From Phoronis australis (Eukaryota > Phoronida > Phoronidae): a DNA stretch of 64,000 nucleotides. Under the pieces are notes generated by a model that saw nothing but the letters and a program-made list of their open reading frames with translations, searched no databases and was not told where the DNA came from. Of this stretch, positions 10,441 through 22,234 are shown one piece after another; position 1 is the stretch's first letter, and each line of letters starts with the position of its first letter. A program made the position numbers and the translations under genes. The stretch spans positions 237,647-301,646 of the forward strand of contig NMRA01000493.1 of NCBI GenBank assembly GCA_002633005.1. The letters are read 5' to 3'.

Positions 10441-11970
10441 TCATGGAGCACAGAGTTGTGTTATTTCATACTTATTAAAACATGCAAAAGGCCAAACGTT
10501 GAACGCCTTGAATTTTTACTGAAGAACTGTATCAAACTGCATAAAAGGTTCAAGTAATATGTAAAGATTATTCTTTTGAATGACTAAATTCTTCAGATGT
10601 ACAGCAACTGTGAGGGATCCATATTCTAAAATCTTAGTCTTGATAGGGCGGAATGTTTTGAATTTCCCTGCTGATTTAATAAGTCATTTATATAACATCA
10701 CTGGTTCAATTAATTTAGAGTTAAAACACATTTTAAACTTGTGAATTATGCGAAATGACATCAATGTATGAGTTTTTCTTTGTTTCTGGTATAATTAACA
10801 CCATCAAGAATTGATGAAGTGCTTTCTAATGTTGTGGTTTTTATGCAATTGGGTTGAAAAAAGGCGGCGTTGCGCAAAATTTTAGTGACAGTAAATTCCA
10901 AAGCACCAGGAAAACATTGATAAGTCATTCCATCATAAGTTTTTATAATTTATGCTCATACAGGAGGTTATTATTTATTTCGAATGCCATCTGTCCAACT
11001 TTTGCCTATTTTGTTCATGCATCATTGTCGCGTGCCATCCCGCTCACCCACCTTGCCCCGTACCGTCCTTTCCGTCTCGCCTCGTACCGTCCCGTCCCGT
11101 CCCTGTCTCATCCGTACCTCATTCTATTGCCTTCCCCAAGTTGGTTGCCGCAGCGGCGGTTTGCGTTGAAGGGCAAATGAGTCCTACCTGAGGAGTTGCT
11201 TGGAAATTCGCTTAACCACACCAATGTGGCTTCGACAAACTCACCCATACATCACATTGGTCAACGGGCCGAAACCAGCAATTTTAGATTTAATGTTTTG
11301 TCATTTTAGAATCAAACAAATTCTCCAGTAGACATTACTGCCAGGAACATGTGATATGCGAAGTGAATTTAAAAACATACACGGCTAGGCTGAAATTTAA
11401 TTTGTAGTCGTCATATTGTAAATAATAAATTCAAAAATTTAACGTATGAAAAAATGATAATTTTAGAAAAATCCTCTTGCAGCAAAACAATTGGACCTTG
11501 ATCCGTCTTGTCTTGCAGTCCTCTCGTAGCACGTAGGGGTAATGGAATGCACCCGTGATTTGATAGCTTTCATGTGCGTACTCAGCATCGTTGCACCTCT
11601 TATGGTACGTACTCGGCGAATTTTCGCATATCCGCAAGTTAGTGTGTTCTGATGAAAAGTGTTTCCCTCTCTCCTTGCTCTGTCTGTGTGTCCGCCCGTC
11701 TGTTCGTTCTTCTGACCGTTCGTCCCTCCCACCCACCATCCCATCCACCCACCGGGGCAAATTGAAAACGATTTGGCTGTTTTTCAGTAGTCTGGTAATA
11801 ATTTTCAGAGCGCTTAGTAATTTTAAAACCTCAGTAAAGTTAAACGAATTATTGTTGTTTCTTCTGGATCAAAAACGCAAGAATGAGGTCATAAACCATG
11901 ACGTTTTAATGACATCAGCACAATCGGCCCTTTGCATATAGTAGTGAAGGCAACGAGCTGAAAATGAAAA
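10441..11970. other. no gene seen; two pyrimidine-rich tracts
   Basis: Bases 11035-11150 hold CCGT- and CCTC-rich, degenerate TCCCG repeats. Bases 11660-11755 hold another C- and T-rich tract ending in CCACCCACC. Long frames over these tracts follow from the skewed composition. No exon is supported. Confidence 0.5.
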
Positions 11971-12656
11971 ATGGAACATAATATTGGGTTCCGAAAGTTA
12001 GAAGTATTAATAATCATGGCAGCGATGTGTTTTGGAATAACTGAAGAGTTCTTGAGCGATGGCTCACAGAACTCGGACGAAACGGAAACAAACGAAGACA
12101 CAGCTGATGAGGAAGAAGTACAGTCGCGCTCTAAGCGCAATTCATCTTCCGAGTCAATGGGCTCACCTGAAGTTACGGTTGAACCAGCGACGTCCGAGGA
12201 AGACGTTTCGTGCAAAAAATGACCGGAACACAAGACTTCGTCATCTGATTCGGTTGAATTCCAAAGTTTCAGTAGTGCCGGAATTCGTCAGCTCGATTAA
12301 AACCGACGACGATGAGGCAGACGACATAAACGGAACAGAGTCGTCAATCAACTGTTCCAACAGGAAGTGACGTTAGAAGCTCTGAAGAGGACAGTCTCCC
12401 AACAACACGACCTGAACTTGAGTATGAGAGATTCCTTGCATTTAATGAGATGATGCATGAAAGATTAAAACACATTGATGAATGGCCGACGCCCAGACCA
12501 AGTCTATGGAAAAGGTTCAAAAATAAATTTTATACATGTTTCCCGCGACTCATGCCAAAACCTAAGGACAGAAGATACATTATTCATTTGCCCAAGCCAT
12601 GGCTCAAGCCCAGGACTTATGATTGGTATCTTCCGGATCAATTTCAAGGTACCTGA
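11971..12656 (+). pseudogene. decayed acidic open frame, family unknown
   Basis: The first 83 codons (11971-12222) read an acidic serine-rich protein with EDTADEEEVQ and SEEDVS stretches. Acidic coding then continues in a second frame (the DDDEADDINGTES region, near 12300-12369). It then moves to a third frame from about 12335 (SEEDSLPTTRPELEYERF, then the basic aromatic tail WKRFKNKFYTCFPRLM and a DWYLP end at 12650). Two frame changes keep a consistent protein-like composition, so this looks like one old coding region with indels. It ends exactly where the half foldback at 12649 begins. I do not recognise the family. Confidence 0.4.
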
Positions 12657-12910
12657 ACTACACGGTTAACGGACTCATAAACACGGCCCACGGACTCATG
12701 AACACGACTCACGGACCTGCAAACACCGTCCAATGACTCACAAACACGGGAACGGACTCATAAAACACGATCCACGCACCCAAATACACGGGACACGGAC
12801 TCATATTCCCGAGGAAACACAGTTAACGGACCCCCAAACACGGTTTACGCGGGACAAAATGGAGATGTTAGCTGACCCAGGAAGCCGATGAGTCCGTGAC
12901 CCGTGTTTGA
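12649..12910. repeat. single arm plus centre of the foldback family
   Basis: Starts GGTACCTGAACTACAC and is collinear with the left arm and centre of 1029-1450, including the ACGGACTCAnnAACACGG units and the 'gctgac' centre. Only the start of the second arm is present (CCGATGAGTCCGTGACCCG), so one arm has been lost. Confidence 0.85.
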
Positions 12911-13039
12911 CAATTCAATGTAAATGGTGTGGTCTTCGTTACGGACCTCATATCTTGCCGATGTCAGCAGAATAACTAGTTAATATGTATCTATATAGCC
13001 AAACAGCTATATAGTTGGATCCGGGACATGTAAACTCAT

Positions 13040-13262
13040 ATGATGTCTCTAGAAACATGCGCGCACCCAGGGGGGGGGGGCTCGTCCGCCTAGTCTGAGA
13101 TACAAAAAGTCCGAGAAAATGAGACAAAAACAAGCGCAAACGCGCAATTCACAGGGGTGCTCCCTTTTCTGTTTTTAGTCGGCCCGCTGTTTTGTTACCA
13201 AAAGGCCCACAACCTCAGGAATTCGAGCCCCCCATGTTGAAGGCTGGATGCACGCATGCGAA
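13040..13262. repeat. G-run repeat with imperfect inverted ends
   Basis: The left end reads 'catgcgcgcacccag' followed by 11 G and CTCG. The right end reads CGAGCCCCCC followed by 'atgttgaaggctggatgcac' and GCATGC, which is roughly the reverse complement. Related fragments lie at 155-250 and 6840-6960. It is probably a small non-autonomous DNA element. Confidence 0.5.
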
Positions 13263-15379
13263 AGATGCGCGTTCAGTCCGTTACTGAAAAGTTTTTTTCC
13301 GGTCAACTCGACATGAAACATATCACTGCAAAATGCACGGTCCGAATGTTTCTGTCACTCTTCTGTTTGATCAACCCTCACCTTGTCCCGCGAAACCAAA
13401 AATTTAAAGCAACACAATCAAACAAGTAACAATGCTGTACAAAAGAATGCTGCTACGAAAAATCCTCTTCAAAAGGGTTGTGTTGTCATAGAAGATCCTT
13501 TTCAGTCGCGCTTACTCTCTCAATGGATTGTAACCTCGTCAACTCTCTAAAAGGGTGAATATCTCCTTGTAGCACACTCCGTCAAAGGTACAATTGAGTA
13601 CACTCCCCAAAAGGAAAGTTCCGATAAATGGCTACTCCTGCCACATATCTTGATGAAAAAAACGAACTGATACCCACGGTGGTCCATGATTCAAGTCTTT
13701 GAGCCCATTCATAAATTGCTAAACCATTCACACCATCTAAGCGTCAATCAAGAGAGAGTATTGTAGACGTATTTTTTCGGAAAAAGCTACATGTAGATCT
13801 CGCAGGACTTCGCAAAACCATGGTAGTGAGGCCATAGCGGCACAGGAGCCTCGTAACGAGCGTCGGAATCATGAAATGGGAGAAGACCGAGGTAGTATAA
13901 TTGATGTCGACAGCAGTACGCTCACATTTCATTCGCTCATCTACTAAAAGAAATCGTCCTACGGTTATACCAACTTTTTACATTTTGGGGGCCTGCTGAC
14001 ACCCCTCCTCTGCTGGCGCGCGGGAACTGCTGATCCCCCGTCACTCTTGTTAAGCCTCTTGCCTGATGGTTGGCTCTGTTCGCCCATCGTGTTCACACGT
14101 AATTAGCAACAACAACAGCATATTGCAAATTAATGCCATAAAAATTAGACATGAGACAGCAGATAAGACGCATTTGTGAATTAAAGGCTCGTTTTGAGCA
14201 GCTGACCTGCCTTCGGTCGAGACGCCTGATTTGCGTGCTTATCATAAGCCCACCCACCTAGCTCTGATTGCAATATTTCCACACATCGTTCTTCTGACTA
14301 ACCTCTTCCCTAGACCTCGGGCAACATTGCTCTACATAATTTGACAGTGCCCTCGGAATCGGTGTTTGAATATTAAACCAAAAATTAGTATACGATAGTA
14401 CTCTTCACTTTTTAACTAGCCGACAGATGGCGAATTCAGCAAATAATCAACAATAAAAATACGTGAAAGTTAATGACGTTTCAGTCGCATATTGTAAAGA
14501 CATAGTCTCCTGAGGTAGGCCATTAAAGAGATCATGGATCGAAAAAATATTAAGAATATTGTTCGAATGGACGTTGTGACTGCTTTGTTTAATGTGAGAA
14601 AGTTGAAGGAAAGATGAGAGTAAACATGTACATGAAATACTGTTATAAAACTGGTAACAGCATGTTCTTTATATATGATGGAAAATGTGAAATGAATTGG
14701 TGTCATTTGGGAATTCTATGGTACGTGAAACGAAATCTTGTAGGCTAGAATATTTCAGGTATTACTCTTTTTTCAAGTGTGTAACATTCTTTAATTGCTA
14801 AATTGAGTGTCGTAGAAGACACTGGCTTCTACGCTACATGTATTTTTTCACAATGGCTTCTCGAAGAAACCGATCGCAAAAATTATGTTATTTGCGTTTA
14901 ACAAACCAAATTAACGACTGAGCAATAAATTTTTTTTTAAAGCAGCCAGATTTATTACAGTACACAGAGGGGCATGGATATCTCGATAAAAAGAAATAAG
15001 TCTGCATCTTTCATGCAGAAAGCTGCGTTTGCTTAACTTAAACTCCCTCTAATACCAGTCGGTATAAAGTATACCGAATCAATGCTTTTATCGAACGCCC
15101 AAGCCACTCTTCAGCTACAGTTTAGTCTCGCAGCTAACATGGCGGCGTATATACAGAACCTTCAAAATATTACCAAAACTCTGAAATTATGCTGTTCAGG
15201 ATAAAATTATACACTTATACAATTACATCAAGATAGAAGTGCAGCTATCGATCATTGGTTTGATGTTTTTAGCGGCAGGAAATTAATACAGACGAAATAT
15301 ATCCTTCGCAAAAATAAGTCTTCGCAAAAACAAAATCATCATATCCAGAAAGAAGGCGACTTACAGAATCGTATCTTCA
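13263..15379. other. no gene seen
   Basis: No exon, RNA gene or repeat is recognised over 2.1 kb. An ATG in a strong context at 15139 (GCTAACATGGCGGCG) opens a frame of only 21 codons. That could be the start of a first exon, but no donor is convincing. Confidence 0.4.
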
Positions 15380-16338
15380 CAGTGGCGGATCTAGGATATC
15401 ACAAGGGGGGGCCAACATTTTGTCCGGCTGTAAACATTTGCGCAAACTGAACCACGATTGTAGACGCGCATAGCACCGAATGGGGGGAGGTCGGAGGAAA
15501 TTTTTCTGTTTTTACCTCTAAAAATCAAGCATTTTCCTTGATTCCTGATGTATTATCCAAGAAAAACGTGTCAAACAGGAAAAACTGCAAGTACCAAAGA
15601 TTCGAACTCACGACCTTGCGCGTACTGCGCGCGTGCGTTACCACTACACCACCACGATTTAACTACTTACCACACACTAAGAGACCTACTTGTTTATGGT
15701 CCACAGCGTTTGCTTCTTTTTGTAATGCTTATTACACGTTTTGTGCCATCGATTCTTAACAAATTTGTCGTATAGTTTAAAATAGTCTTCAAATGCCCAA
15801 AAGATCAAATCCGTTTTTCGTGTTGGCAATAATGACGGTATTGCTTTGGAAATCGTCTTAAGTTAAGGTTTGACAAAGAGAGAATTATGAGTTTCTGAGT
15901 GATTCACTAAGGCTTCGATTAAAATTCACATCTTACCAGCAGCTTCTGTTTTTTCATCGTCACTCAGGCTCCATTTTCTTTAAAAAATGAAGTAAATTTT
16001 CTTCATTGCACAGTGGAGCAGACGACGGAAACTGAGTCGTAGTGCGCAGCGCCACTGCCGGTCGCCTGGGATATTGCGGGAGAGCCTATACTTAACCATA
16101 GTTCCGTTACGAATGCGCCGTGTTCCGAATTTGACACTTGAAATTGGATTTGAGCCCCCCCCTCCCCCAAAACACTAAAACTGCACACATTTAAATCTTT
16201 TTTCTTCCGTATAATTTTAATTACCGGGGTTAATTAATAAACTCAACATTTCCCTACGCTCTTACTGTTTTATTTTTTTGCGGCAGCCAAGGGGGGGGGG
16301 NGGCGGGCCCCCTGGCCCCCCCCCTAAATCCGACTATG
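15380..16338 (+). mobile_element. non-autonomous TIR element, CAGTGGCGGAT family, 959 bp
   Basis: The left end is CAGTGGCGGATCTAGG and the right end is CCTAAATCCGACTATG, roughly its reverse complement. It is flanked by perfect 5-bp direct repeats CTTCA (15375-15379 and 16339-16343). Long G- and C-runs lie just inside both ends. It is collinear over its length with 47568-48545. The centre carries a tRNA-like segment. No transposase is encoded, so it depends on a relative. The ends resemble hAT-like elements, but the superfamily is uncertain. Confidence 0.8.
15590..15665 (-). other. tRNA-like segment (SINE-like) inside the TIR element
   Basis: On the minus strand this reads a GGTGGTGTAGTGGTAA block (like a tRNA A box) and, about 35 bases on, GAGTTCGAATC (a perfect-looking B box). 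It is not a full tRNA, because no acceptor stem closes. Similar segments lie in the copies at 47568-48545 and, in part, at 39270-39320. Confidence 0.65.
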
Positions 16339-16689
16339 CTTCAAACTTCCCCTAGGAGAAAGATCGCCAAGAAAAGGTTAAAAATAAATACAGCGCTGAT
16401 CATATGTGGTAGTCTCGTCAAGTCGTCCGTTTGTGAATTAAAAAAGGGTAGCGCTAGCTGGAATGGTGGGAATGAAATTCGGAAATGCGAAAGCGCTTAA
16501 CGCCGTGGGTTTCAACTCGTGATCAGATTATCGGGATGTCTCACATTTACGTCCCTGAAAAGTGTTAACCAACTATTCATCTATCAAAAGTCCTTTTTAG
16601 CCATTTTTATAAGTGCTCATCAGTGTTACGTAGAACGAAATTTAGGTAAATAAAGTTTAGGGCACACTGCTTACAGTCACGTTCTTAAT
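16339..16689. other. no gene seen
   Basis: Nothing recognised between the TIR element and the tandem repeat. Confidence 0.5.
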
Positions 16690-17190
16690 GTTCATGACTA
16701 TTGTTAAGTCCGTTGAATTAAATGTAACCAACCTTGCAAAGTAGAAGAGAACGCTTGTGTACACTTGTATTTATCTGATAACAATTCTTTACCCTGTATT
16801 TTGAACAACAATTTCTGGGAATAGCATTTCAAGCATTTTTTTCATGACGATTCTTGGAAAGAACGCAAACTGAAACGCGGCTATTGTAATGTCAGTTGAA
16901 CTAAATGCAGTCAACCTGTGTAGTACAAGAGAAGTCTGTGTACACATGTATTTATCTGATAACGATTCTTTACTCTGCATTGAGAACAACAACTCCGAGG
17001 CACAGTTTTCAAGCATTTTTTCATGACGACTCTTGGAAAGAGTGTAATCTGAAACGCGACTGTTGTGATGTCGGTTGAATTACATGTAACCAACCATGCA
17101 TGTATTTATCTGGTAACGATTATTTACTCTGCATTGAGAACAACAATGTCGAGGCATAGTTTTCCAAGCATTTTTTCATGAGGATTCCTT
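16690..17190 (+). repeat. tandem repeat, three units of about 180-187 bp
   Basis: Each unit runs from a GTTGAATTAAATG-like block through 'tgtatttatctgataac', 'tttactctgcatt' and 'aagcatttttt' to 'tcttggaaag'. Units start near 16690, 16878 and 17058, and the third lacks part of its middle. The units differ by many substitutions, so the array is old. Confidence 0.8.
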
Positions 17191-19016
17191 CAGCACTCAG
17201 TAACAGTATCATAGAATATAGATTTGAAAACTGCACTCGTCAGATATTGTTACTCTACACGAGATGTTTGTGTGCAATTATAGATAACTTCTATTCGCCC
17301 TTATTATAGTTTTTGAAATCAGGCACATTTTCGTGTCTCTCATTAATGTCGGGAAGGCAAAGAATTTCAGATCACGCATCCTCGGGTATTTGTCCAGTTT
17401 ATAAAACTTTTTCACGCCGGTGTTTCAACCCACAACACAACACTTAATACTTTGATATCATAGAAAGGACGAATAGAGTAATGCAACCGAGAAAAAATTG
17501 TTAAGAATCAGACAACAAATAATATGTGAAACTCCAGTGGCTCGAAAACGAGGCAGCAAATGTGCCTGACGAATGTTTACGGCGTTGTGGGTAAATACAG
17601 CGAGACTCGAGTGTCGATGTGTAATCCGGGACGGCCCTATTGCCATGAAACGCCAGTACATAGAACTCTGTCAACCTCAAAAGATCGAAAAGTTAATAGC
17701 AACACAACGTTGTGAGTATCTGTACTAAATTAAAATTTTGAAATAAAGTCTGGATGGCATGAAAACATACCAAAACATACGGATTTGTAATCAATTGAAC
17801 GTTTTAAATTCAATCAAAAAATATATTCCGATATGGGCCGCCAGTATCAGAATAACGCTAGGCCTACGGGAACGACACAAATCAGAATATTTCGCTGGGC
17901 CGAAACAGTAACACGAAAAGTCGAAGTGCGCACTGCAGCCAGTTAGCTGTTTGAAGGCTATCGCCAAAACACAGCTTGGTAAGTGTAAATAAAGAGCGCC
18001 GTTAGACCGTAACTTATAGTAAGACCACGAAATTTCATACTGGCCGGATGAATTCTGTTGGTCACCTCGTCGTGAAACTAATATCGCGCGGCAGAGCCAA
18101 CGACCGACAGGGTGCATGCAAAATTTGCTTGTAACGAAATGAAACCAATTGCGACAATTTGTTGTGACATGTACGCAACCTCGTGGCAGCGAAGAACAGT
18201 TGGTAGAAGAATAAACGGGCGAAAAGAAACTGTTCAGGTCAGGGGACGTAAGTCGCCGAAAGCCGACTCACAAGAGCGCACTTCAATTTTAGCAGTAGAT
18301 GAGCGATAGAACACAATTTTTTTCCAACTCCGGTAAATAATTTGGTTTACTCAAAGAAGAATGGTGTAGCTTTTAATGACACTACTTTTGTGTCAGATTT
18401 TATTTAGTCATTTTTACCCACATCGGCGCAAAGTTGTAGATTCTGTATCTTATACAACTTTGCACCTAGTCTAGAACAGATCTTGCTTAATGGGAATTCT
18501 ATCGCCAGTCCTTCCTTGTGGCGGACACAAATTTATTCCACGCAAGCACACTACAAGATCGGTGGGGATGTGCAAATGTATGCCATTGCCGCTGACATTA
18601 CTACACCTCACGCAACGCGGCATTTTAGCCCAGAGATCGTCCAAGAAATGGCGCACTCAGGTGTTACGCAGTATGGCTTCCGAGTAATTTCGTGGACACG
18701 ATGAAGTCATTGAAACGCTTTACTCTGAGTGGTTGAGATTTTTTCTTGGGAGCTCGAAGGGGCTACGAATTCAGAGCGGCGTAATTTGCGTCGCAATGAA
18801 ATACTTTCGGTGTTATGTAAGAAGCAAAAACGTACATTTGTTTAAGAACAATACTTGCATTTCTGGTGTAAAAACGAAGCATTAGCCGCTGGAGGCTGTC
18901 TTTAATAACTACCAAATTTAGCAGCGAGGCCCGTAGGAACCAGGTGGTGGACGGTGCCAGCCCCTAACCTACTGATGACGTCAGCAGTCACATGATTTCC
19001 AATTCATCTTTCCGGT
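17191..19016. other. no gene seen; one hairpin and one CRE palindrome
   Basis: Frames such as 17791-18117 (minus) and 18483-18704 (plus) show no recognisable domains. Near 18430-18465 the sequence GCAAAGTTGTA pairs with TACAACTTTGC across a 14-base loop. A perfect TGACGTCA lies at 18976-18983. Confidence 0.45.
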
Positions 19017-19125
19017 TTACGGACGACTTCCTGTTACACGCATGACCTTGACCTTGGATCGAGGTCCCTCTCTAACGGTTCCAATTAAACCTAATACGTA
19101 ATGAGGTGTGACGTCATTGTCACTT
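19017..19125 (-). repeat. regulatory-motif-rich repeat, single reverse copy
   Basis: The reverse complement of this stretch matches each unit of 36950-37320: TGACGTCACACCTCATTACG, then 'ggtttaattgg', 'gggacctcgat' and 'aaggtcaaggtcatg'. Motifs here are TGACGTCA at 19109-19116 and the nuclear-receptor-like half-sites TGACCTTGA at 19043-19051. It abuts the polB remnant at 19126. Confidence 0.75.
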
Positions 19126-19750
19126 CCTTCCGACACGGAAGAAAACGAGGCCTACGACGCACGCCTGGTTTGTTGAAGTTGAAATTCGAAGGGGATTAAT
19201 ATAGGCCTACATCGCACTTTTAATTGCTCTAAAACGTATTACGTGTGAGCGAGGGCGACGGTAAATTTCATTTTTGCTGTAAAGGAGTACATGTACAACG
19301 GCAGAGAAATGAAATCGACAAGTCGAGGTATCTACAGACCACGTGAGTAGGTCGGGCCTAAACAAGGATTTCGGTTAGGCAGGGATAACATCATGTATAT
19401 ACCTATCTGCAACAGAAGTGTGCATTCACCTACTTTTATCACAAAACACAGGTGTTGGATGACGGCGTCACCACTGGACCTTTGAACATTTAATTCGGGA
19501 TATTTAATAATTTACTGCCTGTACGGATAATGGTGTCTGGACGTCTCAATGATTTTTGTAGTGTATTGGAATGTACTTTGTTATTAATACACGTTTAAAA
19601 ATATTAAATTTATTTTCTGTGGTCACAATATCTTATTATTAGTTTAGTACCGTCCGCCGTACCTGGGTTAGGTATACAAGACATCTGTAGTTGAGTTAGG
19701 TGGTTACAATCGATCCCTTATCAATTTCCACGAGTTATATGCGACATGAT
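19126..19750 (+). mobile_element. Polinton terminal fragment inserted beside duplication copy 1
   Basis: The plus strand starts with polB tail codons (DTEENEAYDAR, then a shifted KFEG block) and continues as the reverse complement of 7456-8040 out to about 19750. Sequence homology with duplication copy 2 starts only at 19753, directly after it, so this fragment marks the left breakpoint of copy 1. The polB frame is broken, and nothing here is functional. Confidence 0.7.
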
Positions 19751-20598
19751 CCGTCACATTTCCATATGACGTTTTTCTGAAATACCTGGAATCTGATATT
19801 GTAGGGTTTTAAAGTTATGTCTATTGACATATGTCAGTTTTAACAACGATATTAAGATTTTGACCGGGCGCTCCTCGCTGATTAAATAGAAACAACTGCG
19901 TATGTTTTCACAACGTTTAGCCTGGAAATTATATTAAAACATCTTGTATGTTTTCTCATTATTGTTGAACCCGACTTCTAACGAGCAACAAGAAGGTAGG
20001 TTCAGAAGCTTTTTAAGTGTGTGTGTGGGAGGATGGGGCAACTTTGACAGTTTGTATTTTATCATTTATTTAGGGTAGGGGTATATATCAATGCTAGATG
20101 TCCAATGTCTTGCATGTCATTTTAGTAAGAATGTCATTTGAAATAATACGCTGTCCACAATTTTAGTTTAACATTGAACTCATTGAATGAGACGGTTTAT
20201 TCCTAATTTGGTAGTTACTTGGGGGCAAACTGACACACGTGTGACACCTATCTACGTATGGTAACTTGTTCTAGCGTAACTAGTTCCAGCGCAATTCTTA
20301 CTGAAGACGGACGAAAACCTACAGACAAGGCGGAATCAATTACCAGTGGTGGTGCGCTTGATTACTTAAACTGATAATTTTCTACCACATCCATTCCCAT
20401 GGTGGGATGTGTATTGCGTGCACTAAGGTAAATTACCAGCTAGTCTCCAGGCATAACTCGTACTGAAGACACGACTATAGCTGCCGTCCATGAATTACCA
20501 CAGTTTTTAAAGTATTTAAAAATACAATACTTTAACTCAAAACCTTGATTTTGCGTATTTCTCTGGCAACAGTGAAATTTTATTTAATTATTTTTCAG

Positions 20599-20802
20599 AT
20601 GAAAACATTCATAATTTTACTGTGCGTTGCCCTTTGCCTTTGCGTATGCGAGGCAAAGCCAGCTATTCCCGAAACATGTTCCTGTGACTGGATTCCTGCA
20701 GGAGCTGATAAAGGAGGCGTTTTCTGCAAGATTTATCTCGACAGGTGTCACATGCGCAAATGGCAGGAATCAAACAACCCCAACCATCCTCCACATGACT
20801 AG
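20599..20802 (+). CDS. small secreted cysteine-rich peptide, copy 1
   Basis: A 67-codon frame whose ATG directly follows an intron acceptor (a T-rich tract, then TTTTTCAG at 20591-20598), so a 5' untranslated exon must lie upstream. Residues 1-19 form a signal peptide: Lys2, a hydrophobic core FIILLCVALCLCVC, and an E-A cleavage context. The predicted mature part, about 48 residues, has cysteines at 27, 29, 43 and 50 (C-x-C-x13-C-x6-C) and a Pro/His-rich tail. The frame stops at TAG 20800-20802, but the stop overlaps a consensus splice donor (TA|GTAAGT), so the protein may continue in a further exon. The paralogue at 38135-38338 has the same frame and cysteines but differs at 12 residues. I recognise no family. 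Kazal and defensin spacings do not fit. It is likely secreted, and its function is unknown. Confidence 0.75.
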   Translation: MKTFIILLCVALCLCVCEAKPAIPETCSCDWIPAGADKGGVFCKIYLDRCHMRKWQESNNPNHPPHD

Positions 20803-21263
20803 TAAGTGCTTTGAAACTCCTTCTAAAAATTGCCAGTGCACGAGCATCATAGTTAATAAGAGCGGACTGCCGTAAAAATGGCAACAGTTCCTGTCTATAT
20901 TGGATGGTTTCAAAAACATTCTGTCATTTCTTTGATATTTCTGCAGCAAAAGTTAACAAAAAAGACTGACATTGAATAGTTTTGTTCATTTTTGTCGAAA
21001 CGTCCGAAAAAGATTGGGTCGTACAATGTGCTCAACACCCGAGACTTGTTGGGAGACAAAAGAGACTTTTTGTACCAATCACTAAAACCAACAGTTCCCA
21101 GGTGCAAGCCTCCCGTATTCACCGCTTGGGGGAAAATTGAGTTACCAGCATGGCAAGTGTAAATGAAAACGTTCTTCTGAAACACGTTACTAGCCCGACC
21201 TCCCCTACAACAACGGCAGTGTACGGAAGGTGAGATGTGTGTTGGAAGGTAACGGTACTAGAC

Positions 21264-21717
21264 AATGCGCAACTATTCATACGTTGCGCATTACCGGGAG
21301 CTGGCGATCGTAGCTGACAGGCCAGTTTGAATTGGTTAGTTACGGTACCTCTCAGGCTTATTTCACCTGAAACGGACTTAACACACTGACTACAGATAAC
21401 AGACCATCTGGCGCTTCGGAAAGAAAACACACGCCAGGTGGTCTGAAAGGACGCATAGTATTTGGCTACATTTGTTGCCAAGGAATCGAAAAAATCATGC
21501 TCCTGACGACCACGATTTTTAATTAGAAAAACACAGTAATATAATTACGAACACCTGAACCTGATCAATTTCATGCACATAACAAGATTCCGTCATTTTC
21601 AAAGCTTTTAAAAATTACTTGTATATAATGATTTAAAAGTACTATTTAACAAATTTTATCCTTAATAAGAAAGGTAGATAAGAAGTTCAATAAAACCAGG
21701 CTGTGCTTCATATTACG
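21264..21717. other. segment of duplication copy 1 absent from copy 2
   Basis: Homology with copy 2 stops at GGTAACGGTA and resumes at CGATGTTCCTC. In copy 2 the same position holds the foldback TIR element at 38789-39532. This unique stretch includes the dispersed repeat 21592-21690. No gene is seen. Confidence 0.7.
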
Positions 21718-21960
21718 ATGTTTCGATGTTCCTCAATATCATCATCAGGTATAGTACAGACTGTACACTGTCAGGCACCGACTTCTCATCAACCAACATC
21801 ATGCAGAGATCATCAACCAGAACATTTGGGGCATGAAAACTAGTTATGATAGAGGTTGGACGTTCAGTAGTGCTGGCATTACCCACTGTGATGGGAAGAA
21901 ATGCACTATGCATTTCTCGCCTTTGTACAAATATATTGCATCTTTGTACAACACTGTATT
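21718..21960 (-). other. minus-strand frame partly conserved between duplication copies
   Basis: A minus-strand frame containing MHSAFLPITVGNASTTERP is shared with 39599-39787 in the duplicate. The two proteins then diverge through indels, so reading-frame conservation fails. It may be a decayed exon or non-coding. Confidence 0.2.
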
Positions 21961-22141
21961 ATACCCGATGACCATATTGAGAAATATCGAAATGTAAAGA
22001 AGTAAAACACCTGTTATGTATTTGTTACTTTCTATTGATCATCTGGACACTCATTGATTAGTTTAATATCAAAATGTATTGAAAATTTGTTATTTTAAAA
22101 TATATTTAAGTCTACCTATGTTTCTTTGAAATCCTCGAAAG

Positions 22142-22234
22142 ATGTCCAAGTTTGGAACATCATATATCAAAACTTGTCGACTGGATTCAAATGATAATGA
22201 AGTTGATGCATTGTTTTCCAAAACGCTTTATTAA
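22142..22234 (+). other. 30-codon open frame conserved in both duplication copies
   Basis: ATG to TAA, starting MSKFGTSYIK. The copy at 40011-40103 has the same length and one amino-acid change. The DNA around it is equally conserved, so conservation does not by itself argue for coding. It could be a small exon. Confidence 0.2.

Noticed and set aside
10854-11191. 108-codon frame over the pyrimidine tract
   Set aside because: Three frames are open at once because of low-complexity CCGT/CCTC sequence.
11431-11760. 109-codon Arg/Ser-rich minus-strand frame
   Set aside because: It covers a second low-complexity tract, and a second frame is open in the same place.
15590-15665. tRNA gene on the minus strand
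   Set aside because: A- and B-box-like sequences are present, but no acceptor stem pairs and the segment is embedded in a TIR element. The same holds for 47785-47850.
17791-18309. Divergent frames of 108 and 65 codons sharing their starts
   Set aside because: No homology, domain or promoter signal. The overlap of starts looks coincidental.
20599-20802. Kazal inhibitor or defensin assignment for the secreted peptide
   Set aside because: C-x-C-x13-C-x6-C with four mature cysteines does not match Kazal or known defensin spacing, so no family was assigned.
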